Shown piece after piece: positions 27,432 to 36,690 of a stretch of 43,651 nt of DNA (the first letter of the stretch is position 1; each line of letters starts with the position of its first letter). Below the pieces are notes generated by a model. That model ran no database searches. It was given only the letters and a program-made list of their open reading frames with translations, and was not told the DNA's origin. Both the position numbers and the translations under genes were made by a program. Origin of the DNA: Acidithiobacillus sp. (lineage in GTDB: Bacteria; Pseudomonadota; Gammaproteobacteria; Acidithiobacillales; Acidithiobacillaceae); NCBI RefSeq assembly GCF_023255755.1, contig NZ_JAGDVS010000084.1, positions 1 to 43,651 of the forward strand. Direction: 5' to 3'.

Positions 27432-29276
27432 ATGAAGCATATGAATAAGGCATGGCAAGACCTTCAGGAAGCCCTTGAAGGGCTGCACACGCGGATTGTC
27501 CAGAGTGAAGCAACCCAACTCACTCTTTTGGAGCAGCAAGATCCCAGTCTTCCCTGGCATCCCGGTATCCGTAACATGCTGCACTACCTGGCCCTGCGTA
27601 GCGTCGATTTGCGTCCCCTGCAAGATGCCTTGTCAGATGCCGGACTCTCCTCTCTCGGTCGCGCAGAAAGTCATGTACTTGACAGCGTGCAGTGTACCTT
27701 GCAGATATTACGCGCCGCCCTGCAAATGCCGCCTGCCGACTTCAGCGGAACCACGGCCATCACGCGAGGGCAAGGCCAGCAGGCCCTTACGAACAACACG
27801 CTGGCCCTGCTCGGCAGTCCGCCCCACCAACGCAGCACCCACATCATGGTGACGCTATCCGGCGATCGCGTTGACGATTCTGATTTTTTCCGCAATTTAT
27901 TAACTGCCGGCATGAACATCGCGCGTATTAACTGCGCCCATGATGACCAGGCCATATGGCAACGGTTGGCTGAGCAAGTCCGCACCGCGAGCCGGGACAC
28001 TGGTCAGCCCTGCCGGATTCTCGCCGACCTCGCCGGGCACAAGATTCGCACCGGCCCGCTTCCCGAAGTTCCGGGAGTGATCCATTTGAGTCCTGAACGT
28101 GACCGCCTCGGTCGCCTGCAAACGCCAGCACAAATGACCGTGCTGGCCTGCCATAAGGAGGTAGCGCTTAGTCCCGCAGGGATAGATTGCCTACTCCTTA
28201 TGGCATCCGGCAGCGCCATGCCGCAGCAAGGCGAAGACTTGCTCTGCCACGATGCCCGCGGCAAGGAGCGTGTACTCGTGGTTGAACGCATTGAAGGTCA
28301 GATCATCACCTTACAGGCCATGCAGGGCTGCTACTTCACTGCGGGGAACCCCTGGCAAAGCCGGCGTCGCCGCCATGTGCAAGGACACTTTGTGGGCATT
28401 CCGCAAAGCGCACTCCCTCTGCATCTGGAAGTCGACGATCAGCTCCTGCTGCAAAGCCAACCAGGGCCCGGGGCACCGGCACAGAAGAGTCGCCCGGCAC
28501 GCATCGCCTGCACCCTCCCGGAAGTCGTTGCGCAACTGCCCGTCGGCCAGGCGGTGTGGATGGACGACGGCAAAATTGCCGCCATGGTCATGGAACAGGG
28601 TCCTGAAGGTGCCTTGCTGCGCATCACCAAAACCAAACCAGGGGGTGCCCGCCTGCAAGCAGGCCGTGGTCTCAATTTTCCCGGACTAGCACTGAATCTT
28701 CCGGCCCTCAGTGCCAAGGACCTGGAGGATCTGGACACCATTATTCCTTTGGCGGATCTCATCGGTTTTTCTTTCGTAGAGAGCGCCGAACACATGCGTG
28801 GCATGCTGGAAGCCCTGCGTCAGCGGCAAGGTGAACACCTGGGTGTTATCGCGAAAATAGAAACCGCTGGCTCCTTTCACAAACTACCGGAGATACTGCT
28901 GGCCGCCCTCGGACGCCAACCGATGGGTGTAATGATCGCGCGCGGCGATCTGGCTGTAGAAGTGGGCCCTGAACGACTGGCGGAAGTACAGGAAGAGATT
29001 CTCTGGCTGGCAGAAGCGGCGCATTTGCCCGTCATCTGGGCCACCCAGGTGCTGGAACAACTCACCAAAAAGGGCATCATCTCCCGGCCCGAATTCACCG
29101 ATGCGGCCATGGGTGTGCGCGCCGAGTGCGTGATGCTCAACAAGGGTCCTTATGCGGTGGAGGCCGTGCATACGCTGAACGACATTCTCATCCGCATGCA
29201 GGCGCATCAACACAAAAAATTCAGTCGGTTACGTGCCCTGCATTGGGGTGCATCCACAGTATCGGCAAGTCAGTGA
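27432..29276 (+). CDS. Divergent pyruvate-kinase-like protein with N-terminal extension
   Basis: This 614-aa protein has a recognisable pyruvate kinase core. Seen: TAGMNIARINCAH (158-170, in place of RxNFSHG), LADLAGHKIRTG (199-208, for DTKGPEIRTG), MDDGKI (377-382), IAKIETAGS (473-481), MIARGDLAVE (501-510, the metal/substrate KIE and RGD motifs) and ATQVLEQLTKK. It differs from normal enzymes (about 470 aa). There is an extra helical N-terminus of about 130 residues, and the B-domain region (about 210-375) is much longer than usual. The protein ends soon after the barrel, without the C-terminal allosteric domain. The ATG at 27432 or the one at 27441 may be used. It overlaps pssA convergently by 7 bases. 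Whether it is an active pyruvate kinase is unproven. Confidence 0.8.
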   Translation: MKHMNKAWQDLQEALEGLHTRIVQSEATQLTLLEQQDPSLPWHPGIRNMLHYLALRSVDLRPLQDALSDAGLSSLGRAESHVLDSVQCTLQILRAALQMPPADFSGTTAITRGQGQQALTNNTLALLGSPPHQRSTHIMVTLSGDRVDDSDFFRNLLTAGMNIARINCAHDDQAIWQRLAEQVRTASRDTGQPCRILADLAGHKIRTGPLPEVPGVIHLSPERDRLGRLQTPAQMTVLACHKEVALSPAGIDCLLLMASGSAMPQQGEDLLCHDARGKERVLVVERIEGQIITLQAMQGCYFTAGNPWQSRRRRHVQGHFVGIPQSALPLHLEVDDQLLLQSQPGPGAPAQKSRPARIACTLPEVVAQLPVGQAVWMDDGKIAAMVMEQGPEGALLRITKTKPGGARLQAGRGLNFPGLALNLPALSAKDLEDLDTIIPLADLIGFSFVESAEHMRGMLEALRQRQGEHLGVIAKIETAGSFHKLPEILLAALGRQPMGVMIARGDLAVEVGPERLAEVQEEILWLAEAAHLPVIWATQVLEQLTKKGIISRPEFTDAAMGVRAECVMLNKGPYAVEAVHTLNDILIRMQAHQHKKFSRLRALHWGASTVSASQ

Positions 29277-30022
29277 CTGGAACTACCGCGCCGACGCTGG
29301 GTACGGCGGCTGCGGATTTGCCACAGGGTCAGCAACAGTCCCATCACCACATAGGAAATCACGGCGATAAACAGTACCAGCGGCGGATGCACGGCAACCA
29401 GGGCAACAGCCAGCACCACCAGAATGGCTAACGCAAAAGGCACCCGCCCATGCAGGTCGAAATCCTTGAAACTGCGGAAGCGGACATTACTGACCATCAA
29501 CAGGCCCAACGCGTAGACCAGTCCCAGCGCCAGATATTCACTAATCTGCGTCAGCCAGGGGTAACCCTCCCCTACCGCCACCCAGACCAGACTAGCCAAC
29601 ACGGCCGCTGCCGTAGGTATGGGCAAACCCTGGAAGTAGCGCTTGGATGCGCTATGTATCTGGGTATTAAAGCGGGCCAGACGCAGGGCACCACAGGCGG
29701 TATAAACAAAGGCCCCCAGCCAGCCAAAATTGCCGAAATCCCGCAGCCCCCACAGAAACACCAAAATGGCCGGTGCCATACCAAAGGCAATCACATCCGC
29801 CAATGAATCATATTCCGCGCCGAACGCGCTTTCCGTATGGGTCATCCGTGCCACACGCCCATCCAGCCCATCGAGAATCATAGCGATGAAGATCACGATG
29901 GCCGCCACCCGGTAATGTCCGTTAATGGAAGCGATGATAGAGTAGAAACCCGCAAAAAGGCTGGCCGTAGTAAAGAGGTTGGGCAGGACATAAACGCCAC
30001 GGCGCGGATATCTGGGATTCAT
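29270..30022 (-). CDS. pssA: CDP-diacylglycerol-serine O-phosphatidyltransferase
   Basis: PssA makes phosphatidylserine from CDP-diacylglycerol and serine in the inner membrane. The 250-aa protein is the integral-membrane type with about seven helices. The CDP-alcohol phosphatidyltransferase motif DGx2ARx8Gx3Dx3D is exact: D54, G55, A58, R59, G68, D72 and D76. A basic, Arg/Ser-rich tail ends the protein. Its ATG overlaps the psd stop by 4 bases, so product passes to the next enzyme in the same operon. Confidence 0.96.
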   Translation of the reverse strand: MNPRYPRRGVYVLPNLFTTASLFAGFYSIIASINGHYRVAAIVIFIAMILDGLDGRVARMTHTESAFGAEYDSLADVIAFGMAPAILVFLWGLRDFGNFGWLGAFVYTACGALRLARFNTQIHSASKRYFQGLPIPTAAAVLASLVWVAVGEGYPWLTQISEYLALGLVYALGLLMVSNVRFRSFKDFDLHGRVPFALAILVVLAVALVAVHPPLVLFIAVISYVVMGLLLTLWQIRSRRTQRRRGSSSH

Positions 30023-30684
30023 GCCTGCTGCTGCACACCCAAGGTCGCAATATACTGGGCGCCCGAACGCACCCGCTCCCCTATAGCCACCAAAGGCTGG
30101 GCACTGAGCGGCAAGTAGGTATCCACCCGCGAACCAAAACGGATAAAGCCGAAGCGCTGGCCCGCGGTCACTACACTGTCCGCAGCGACATAGCAGACAA
30201 TCCGCCGCGCGACCAAGCCCGCCACCTGCACAACAGTCACGTCACTACCATCACTCGCCTTGACCCAAAGGGCATTGCGTTCATTCTCCAGCGACGCCTT
30301 GTCAAGCGCCGCATTGAAGAATTTTCCCGGAAAATACCAGGTTTTTCGCACTTGCCCCCCGACCGGCATGCGATTGACATGCACATCAAAAACATTCATG
30401 AAAATGCTGATCTTGAGCGCGGGACGGGACAGATAAGGGTCTTCAACCTGCTCAACGGCGATCACCTTACCATCCGCCGGACACAGCACCGATCGCTCCG
30501 ACAAGGCAGGCAAAGGTCGCCGCGGGTCGCGGAAAAACTGGAGGCTGAAGAGGAACAACAGATAGAAAGGCAATGCCCACCAGCCATTCGTAAATATCTG
30601 GAGCACGATGGCCACGCCCAGAAAGAGCGCGATAAAAGGCCAGCCCTCGCGCGCCAACAAAGGATAAGGATAGTCTGTTTTCAT
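30019..30684 (-). CDS. psd: Phosphatidylserine decarboxylase proenzyme
   Basis: Psd decarboxylates phosphatidylserine to phosphatidylethanolamine using a pyruvoyl group formed by self-cleavage. The 221-aa length places it in the short, archaeal-type subgroup. N-terminal membrane segments (about 15-50) are followed by LCPADGKV and FMNVFDVHVNR, both typical. The cleavage site is the FGS near the C-terminus (G184-S185 in RFGSRVD). It couples to pssA by a 4-base overlap. A strong terminator precedes it, so its own promoter must lie in or near the 30,685-30,801 gap, or expression depends on readthrough. Confidence 0.95.
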   Translation of the reverse strand: MKTDYPYPLLAREGWPFIALFLGVAIVLQIFTNGWWALPFYLLFLFSLQFFRDPRRPLPALSERSVLCPADGKVIAVEQVEDPYLSRPALKISIFMNVFDVHVNRMPVGGQVRKTWYFPGKFFNAALDKASLENERNALWVKASDGSDVTVVQVAGLVARRIVCYVAADSVVTAGQRFGFIRFGSRVDTYLPLSAQPLVAIGERVRSGAQYIATLGVQQQA

Positions 30685-30711
30685 GCGCAGAGCGTATCAG
30701 GAGCCGGACAA

Positions 30712-30779
30712 CGATAAAAGGGCAGAATCACCACAGGCGCATTGCTTTTTGCGCACAGCCATTCTGCCCCCTGCAGATT
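30712..30779 (-). terminator. Intrinsic terminator after ilvC
   Basis: Read on the minus strand, GGGCAGAAT (30771-30779) pairs exactly with ATTCTGCCC (30720-30728) and is followed by TTTTAT. An inner GCGCA/TGCGC hairpin (30737-30754) extends the structure. It lies between the ilvC stop and the psd start and should end the ilvBNC transcript. Confidence 0.75.
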
Positions 30780-30801
30780 GTCGCCAATCCCTGTCGCGAA
30801 C

Positions 30802-31842
<1,041 letters not shown>

Positions 31843-31866
31843 TTATTGCAAAACAACGTTTATTAC

Positions 31867-32352
31867 TTATATCGCCTTGGCACCACGGCTGATGGCGCTG
31901 GCACCGCTGCGTACTACTTCAATGACCATACCGGGGTCCAGAGCATGGATAAAGGCATCCAGCTTCTCGCCAGTACCGGTCAGCTCCATGGTGTAGGAGC
32001 GGTCCGTCACATCAATGATGCGCCCCCGGAAAATATCCGACAGCCTTTTGACTTCCTCACGATCCGGCCCCACAGCATGGACCTTGATAAGCATCAGCTC
32101 CCGCTCAATATGTGGGCCCTCTGTCAGGTCCTGCACGCGAATGACCTCCACGAGCTTATTCAACTGCTTGAGGACCTGCTCCATGATCTCTTCGGAGCCA
32201 CGGGTGGCCACGGTCATCCGCGAGATACTCGGATCGTGGGTCGGCGCGACGGTCATCGCTTCAATGTTATAACCACGCGCTGAGAACAGCCCTGCCACTC
32301 GTGACAAGGCGCCCGCTTCATTTTCCAGCAAGATAGAGATGATATGGCGCAT
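31867..32352 (-). CDS. ilvN: Acetolactate synthase small (regulatory) subunit
   Basis: IlvN binds valine and activates the large subunit. The 161-aa protein has the N-terminal ACT domain starting MRHIISILLENEAGALSRVAGLFSARGYNIEAM, the diagnostic pattern, and a second ACT-like domain with RSYTMELTGTGEKLDAFI. It lies 5 bases after ilvB and is presumably expressed in fixed ratio with it. Confidence 0.97.
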   Translation of the reverse strand: MRHIISILLENEAGALSRVAGLFSARGYNIEAMTVAPTHDPSISRMTVATRGSEEIMEQVLKQLNKLVEVIRVQDLTEGPHIERELMLIKVHAVGPDREEVKRLSDIFRGRIIDVTDRSYTMELTGTGEKLDAFIHALDPGMVIEVVRSGASAISRGAKAI

Positions 32353-32357
32353 GGGGG

Positions 32358-34103
32358 CTACACCAGAATCATTTCAGAGAGGGCCGCACCCGCGGGCACC
32401 ATGGGGTAGACGTTTTCCTGCGGGTCCACCTGGAAGTCCATGAACACCATGCGATCTTTAAGGCGCAGTGCCTCACGGATCACCGGCTCCACATCGGCGG
32501 GCGTATCCGCGCGCAGGCCGATATGGCCGTAGGCTTCGGCCAATTTGACGAAGTCCGGCAGGGCATCCACATAACTCATGGCGTAACGATTCTCATAGAA
32601 GAACTCCTGCCACTGCCGCACCATCCCCAGATAATGATTGTTGAGACATGCCACCTTGACAGGCAAATGATGCTGCAGACAGGTGGACAACTCCTGAATA
32701 TTCATCTGGATGCTGCCATCGCCCGTAATACAGACCACCGTCGAATCCGGTTCGGCGACCTGCGCGCCCATGGCCGCCGGGAGCCCGAAGCCCATGGTAC
32801 CCAGTCCACCGCTGTTGACCCAACGCCGTGGCCGGTCGAAACCATAAAACTGCGCCGCCCACATCTGGTGCTGTCCCACATCCGAGGTAACGATGGCGTT
32901 ACCTCCCGTCAGTTCATAAAGTTTCTGCACCACAAACTGCGGCTTGATGATGCGATCGTCCTGCTTGTAGTGCAGGCAACCACGCTGCCGCCATTCCTCA
33001 ATTTGTGCCCACCACGCCTGCATCGCCTGGGGATCATTGCGCTGATCGCTCTCCGCCAGCACCTGATTCATCTCCAGCAGTACCTGCTGCAAATCGCCGA
33101 CGACAGGCACATCCACCCGCACATTCTTGGAGATGGAGGACGGATCGACGTCCACATGCACAATCCGCGCGTGTGGCGCAAATTTGGCGAGGTTACCCGT
33201 GACGCGGTCGTCAAAACGCGCCCCCAGGGCCACCAGCACGTCACAGTGCTGCACCGCCATATTGGCTTCATAGGTGCCGTGCATGCCCAGCATTCCAAGG
33301 AACTGGCGATCCGATGCCGGATAAGCGCCCAGTCCCATGAGGGTATGGGTAATGGGTGCGCCCAGCGTGCGCACCAGTTTGCGCAATTCCGCGGAGGCGT
33401 TACCGAGGACAATACCGCCGCCGGTATAGAACATCGGCCGCTGCGCACTGGTAATGAGTTGCATGGCTTTACGCACCTGCCCAGGATGGCCTTTCACCGT
33501 CGGTTTGTAGGAGCGCAGACTGATTTTTTCCGGGTAGTGATAATGGGTTTTGTGGCTGGTAATGTCCCTGGGGATGTCTACCAGCACCGGTCCGGGCCGC
33601 CCCGTCGCCGCCAGATAAAAAGCCGTCTTCAGGGTGCTCGCCAGATCGCGGACATCCTTCACCAAAAAATTATGCTTCGTACAGGGGCGCGTAATACCTA
33701 CCGTATCCACTTCCTGAAAGGCGTCATTGCCGATGAGCGCAACGGGCACCTGCCCGGTGATCACCACCATGGGCACCGAGTCCATATACGCCGTGGCAAT
33801 ACCGGTCACCGCATTGGTGGCACCCGGCCCGCTGGTGACCAGCGCCACACCCACCTTGCCGGTGACCCGGGAATAGGCATCCGCTGCATGCACCGCTGCT
33901 TGCTCATGGCGCACGAGGATGTGCCTGACGGCATCCTGCTGCGCCAGCTCGTCGTAAATGTAGAGCACAGCGCCGCCCGGATAGCCGAAAACATATTCTA
34001 CACCTTCATCACGCAACGCACGGACTACAATCCCCGCACCCGTCAGCTCTTCTGTTTCCAGCTCGGGACTTGGGCGATCTTGCGTAGTCGTCGGGGACGT
34101 CAT
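32358..34103 (-). CDS. ilvB: Acetolactate synthase large subunit
   Basis: The catalytic subunit uses TPP to condense two pyruvates, or pyruvate with 2-oxobutyrate. The 581-aa protein has the three expected domains. FGYPGGAVLYIYDEL and RHEQAAVHAADAYSR (with TPP-activating E67) come first. A FAD-binding middle with LGARFDDRVTG follows, then the TPP-pyrophosphate motif GDGSIQMNIQEL...NN in the C-terminal domain. A GAGGAG site lies 7 bases before the ATG. The gene starts the ilvB-ilvN-ilvC run. The family could be called ilvI or ilvG in other systems; pairing with ilvN makes ilvB reasonable. Confidence 0.96.
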   Translation of the reverse strand: MTSPTTTQDRPSPELETEELTGAGIVVRALRDEGVEYVFGYPGGAVLYIYDELAQQDAVRHILVRHEQAAVHAADAYSRVTGKVGVALVTSGPGATNAVTGIATAYMDSVPMVVITGQVPVALIGNDAFQEVDTVGITRPCTKHNFLVKDVRDLASTLKTAFYLAATGRPGPVLVDIPRDITSHKTHYHYPEKISLRSYKPTVKGHPGQVRKAMQLITSAQRPMFYTGGGIVLGNASAELRKLVRTLGAPITHTLMGLGAYPASDRQFLGMLGMHGTYEANMAVQHCDVLVALGARFDDRVTGNLAKFAPHARIVHVDVDPSSISKNVRVDVPVVGDLQQVLLEMNQVLAESDQRNDPQAMQAWWAQIEEWRQRGCLHYKQDDRIIKPQFVVQKLYELTGGNAIVTSDVGQHQMWAAQFYGFDRPRRWVNSGGLGTMGFGLPAAMGAQVAEPDSTVVCITGDGSIQMNIQELSTCLQHHLPVKVACLNNHYLGMVRQWQEFFYENRYAMSYVDALPDFVKLAEAYGHIGLRADTPADVEPVIREALRLKDRMVFMDFQVDPQENVYPMVPAGAALSEMILV

Positions 34104-34139
34104 CGTCGTACTCCTCAGGGAATAAAGTATCAGCGCAGA

Positions 34140-34168
34140 AAGCTAGACATTTTTTGTGGCGAGGTCAA
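34140..34168 (-). promoter_or_regulatory. Candidate sigma-70 promoter of ilvBNC
   Basis: On the minus strand TTGACC (34163-34168) is 17 bases from TAGCTT (34140-34145). The -35 is strong and the -10 weak. The transcript would start about 30 bases before the ilvB ATG, leaving no room for a leader-peptide attenuator. A TGCCAAGGCA palindrome followed by T-rich DNA just upstream could weakly terminate mutS2 transcription. Confidence 0.45.
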
Positions 34169-34232
34169 ATAAAAATGCCTTGGCACATATGGATCGTCAT
34201 CTATGGTACACCGCGGCACCCAGCTTTCTGGC

Positions 34233-35771
34233 CTAGTGGCTGTGCAGGGACTCCAGATAACCCCGTGCCTTGCTGACCAGCTCCTCGGGCAGCCCTCGCC
34301 GAGCCGCGATGACCAGCCCCATGGAACGCCCCGGCACCCCGATCTGCAGCTCATAGGTGGGTTCCAGCCGCTCCTGATCAAAGCGCATGGAGGCGTTACG
34401 CAGGCAGGAGTGGGTATCAGCAAAGGCCTTGAGCGGTGTGAGATGGGTGGTCACCATACCCCGCACCCCGCGTCCCGCCAGATGATCGAGCACCGCCATC
34501 GCCAGCGCCGCCCCCTCTTCCGGGTCGGTGCCGGTACCCAGCTCATCCAGCAGGATCAGCGTGTGGTCATCGGCTTCCGTGAGCAGTCTTTTGAGGACCT
34601 CTACATGCCCAGAATAGGTGGACAACGCAAAGGCTACACTCTGCGGGTCACCCATGTCGACAAAAATACGGGTAAAGTTACCGACCACGGCGCGCCCGTT
34701 TACCGGGATATGCAAGCCGCAATGGGCCATCACCGTGAGCAATCCAACCGTCTTCAGCGAGACACTCTTACCACCGGTGTTTGGTCCGGTCACCACCAGA
34801 ATCGGGCACTCGGCATCAATATGCACGGAGAGCGGTTTGGGCTGCGGACCTCGCTTCTCCGCATAGGCGAGGAGCAGTTGCGGGTGATATGCCTCTTCCA
34901 GTACCAGCACCGGCTCATCCACCATCTCCGCCGCTTTGCCGTGCAGATGGATGGACAGTTGCGCACCCGCGATGGCCAGATCCAGCCAGGTGAGTGACTC
35001 CACCAGATGCTGCAGGCCGTTCAGACGCGCGCGCGCGGCATCACTGAGGGCGCGAAGGATGGCCTGGTTTTCCTGATCGATACGGCCAGCGAGCTTTTCC
35101 AGATGGTTATTGCCCGCCACCATCTCCATCGGCTCAACCAGAGTGCCGTGCCCACCCGGACCTGTGCCGCGCCGCACACCGCGAATATTGTCCACTGCCC
35201 CATCGGGCAAATGCACGCAGGCGCGCTGGCCGGACCAGTGGACCTTCGCTCCCGGCGCACGCAGATGCCCCTGCAGGGTTTTCTGAATCTGCTGGCGCTC
35301 CGTCTTCAGCTCACCATGCAACTGGCGCAGGGTATCATTACCATCTTCGCGCATACTGCCGTTGGGCATCAGAACAGCGTCAATCCGCGGCAGCAGGTCC
35401 GCTGCCGCGTCCAGATGCTCCGGTCCGGCGGGCAAAAGCGCGGGGCGCTTCTCCACATAAGGACGCAACTGCGCACCGACACGCAGCACCAGCGCGAGAT
35501 TACGAAAGGCGGTGCCTGCCAGCGCAGCACCGGGAGAGGCCACCTGGCGGATGGCGGCTCGCACATCCGGCAGCTCCGGGAGGATCGGCCCCTCGCCCGA
35601 CTCCAGACCAAAGCGGGCGGCGGTAATGGCCGCCTGCAACTGGCGGGCGACAGCCGGTGTGGGGGCGGGTGCAAGATTGCGCGCCGCATCGGCCCCAAAG
35701 GGCGTCGCGCAGAGTTTTTCGAGCAACCGGCGGATGCCCTCGAATTCCAGGGGCTTGAGGTCAGCTTCCAT
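34233..35771 (-). CDS. mutS2: MutS2-family ATPase lacking the Smr nuclease domain
   Basis: MutS2 is a MutS-like ATPase that acts in recombination control or on collided ribosomes rather than mismatch repair. From the ATG at 35769-35771 (AGGA upstream) it is 512 aa. The N-terminal core and clamp (about 1-290) include LEFEGIRRLLEKLC, and the ATPase has Walker A GPNTGGKS (329-336), DMGDPQSVAFALSTYSGH, Walker B LILLDELGTGTDP and the TTH motif near 441. NASMRFD and PTYELQIGVPGRS end the ATPase. Full-length MutS2 (about 780 aa) continues with a coiled region and a C-terminal Smr nuclease domain; this protein stops about 30 residues after GVPGRS. The stop at 34233 is a clean TAG, with no Smr remnant downstream. 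Confidence 0.9.
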   Translation of the reverse strand: MEADLKPLEFEGIRRLLEKLCATPFGADAARNLAPAPTPAVARQLQAAITAARFGLESGEGPILPELPDVRAAIRQVASPGAALAGTAFRNLALVLRVGAQLRPYVEKRPALLPAGPEHLDAAADLLPRIDAVLMPNGSMREDGNDTLRQLHGELKTERQQIQKTLQGHLRAPGAKVHWSGQRACVHLPDGAVDNIRGVRRGTGPGGHGTLVEPMEMVAGNNHLEKLAGRIDQENQAILRALSDAARARLNGLQHLVESLTWLDLAIAGAQLSIHLHGKAAEMVDEPVLVLEEAYHPQLLLAYAEKRGPQPKPLSVHIDAECPILVVTGPNTGGKSVSLKTVGLLTVMAHCGLHIPVNGRAVVGNFTRIFVDMGDPQSVAFALSTYSGHVEVLKRLLTEADDHTLILLDELGTGTDPEEGAALAMAVLDHLAGRGVRGMVTTHLTPLKAFADTHSCLRNASMRFDQERLEPTYELQIGVPGRSMGLVIAARRGLPEELVSKARGYLESLHSH

Positions 35772-35833
35772 GGGTGTTCCTGATGGTTGGTTCGCCCAAG
35801 GGTACAAAAGGCCGGGCGATAATGCCAACCCAA

Positions 35834-36259
35834 TCAGTTTTGGAAAATTTCCCGCCACCAGCGCTTGCGGCCTTCGGGCACCACAAACTCCCCCAAAGGT
35901 TCGGGGGGGTCCCGGGAGAGTATCCAGCCAGCCGGAACCACTTTTCCGCTGCTGCCACAAGACGCTCCCAAATTGTTGGGATCGTAAATCTTGATCAGTT
36001 GCGGATATTCAAAATCATCCACATAGACGATGCCGAGATATTTCTCTTTGTGGTCGTGATGCAACAGCACATCGATCGCGCCCAACACCTTGCGGAAGGT
36101 CGCCGCATCCAGCGGCGCCTGTGGAAAATTTACCCCGACGAAGTACACATACCAGCCATTATCCGACTGTTCCGCAAGGGTTTTCTGAAAATCGTCCCAG
36201 CGCGCCCAGTCCCGAATGCCGCGCAGCATCCCGTTGTATAACGTCATAAATTCCGACAT
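35834..36259 (-). CDS. Conserved-looking hypothetical protein, 141 aa
   Basis: I do not recognise the family. The 141-aa protein is soluble, with no signal peptide or membrane segment, rich in aromatic residues (many W, Y, F) and acidic in the middle. Notable stretches are NGWYVYFVGVNFP near 34-46, YLGIVYVDDFEYPQLIKIYDPNNLG near 74-98 and a CGSSG motif near 101-105. Its ATG shares one base with the yjbQ stop (TGATG), so it is real and translationally coupled. The mutS2 start follows about 60 bases later. The codon choice resembles its neighbours. No function is offered. Confidence 0.8.
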   Translation of the reverse strand: MSEFMTLYNGMLRGIRDWARWDDFQKTLAEQSDNGWYVYFVGVNFPQAPLDAATFRKVLGAIDVLLHHDHKEKYLGIVYVDDFEYPQLIKIYDPNNLGASCGSSGKVVPAGWILSRDPPEPLGEFVVPEGRKRWWREIFQN

Positions 36260-36690
36260 CAGACCGCCTCCACAACGCCCTGAAAACTGACCAGCACCCG
36301 GCGGCTGACTGGCCGCAGCCGGTGTTCAAACAGAAAAACCCCCTGCCAGACCCCCAGCGCCGCCCGCCCCTCCCGCACCGGAATGATCAGACTATTCTGG
36401 GTCAGCGCACTGCGCAGGTGCGCCGACATATCATCCGGCCCTTCATTGCAATGACGAAAACCGGCATCACCATCGGGAACCAAGCGTGCAAAATAATCAA
36501 GAATATCTCTTTGCACATCCGGATCGGCGTTTTCCTGCAGCAACAGACTGGCTGAAGTGTGGGGGACGAAGAGATTCACCCATCCCTCCTTGGCACTCGC
36601 CTCCCGTAACCACTCCTGCAATTTCTGAGTGAGTTCATATAGTCCGCGCCCGCCATTGTTCATCTGCCATTCACCACTGTACTGCTTCAT
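36259..36690 (-). CDS. yjbQ: YjbQ / UPF0047 family protein
   Basis: This 143-aa protein matches the UPF0047 (YjbQ) family, small trimeric beta-rich proteins with reported weak thiamine-phosphate synthase activity. Family marks are NLFVPHTSASLLLQENADPDVQRDI near 43-67 and FRHCNEGPDDMSAHLRSAL, which holds the conserved histidines and aspartates, then LGVWQGVFLFEHR near the end. It overlaps tadA by 4 bases upstream and the 141-aa gene by 1 base downstream. The physiological role is not settled in the literature. Confidence 0.93.
   Translation of the reverse strand: MKQYSGEWQMNNGGRGLYELTQKLQEWLREASAKEGWVNLFVPHTSASLLLQENADPDVQRDILDYFARLVPDGDAGFRHCNEGPDDMSAHLRSALTQNSLIIPVREGRAALGVWQGVFLFEHRLRPVSRRVLVSFQGVVEAV

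Noticed and set aside
35772-35960. Extended N-terminus of mutS2
   Set aside because: The open frame runs into the 141-aa gene on the same strand in another frame; the conserved MutS2 start is the ATG at 35771 with a good ribosome-binding site.
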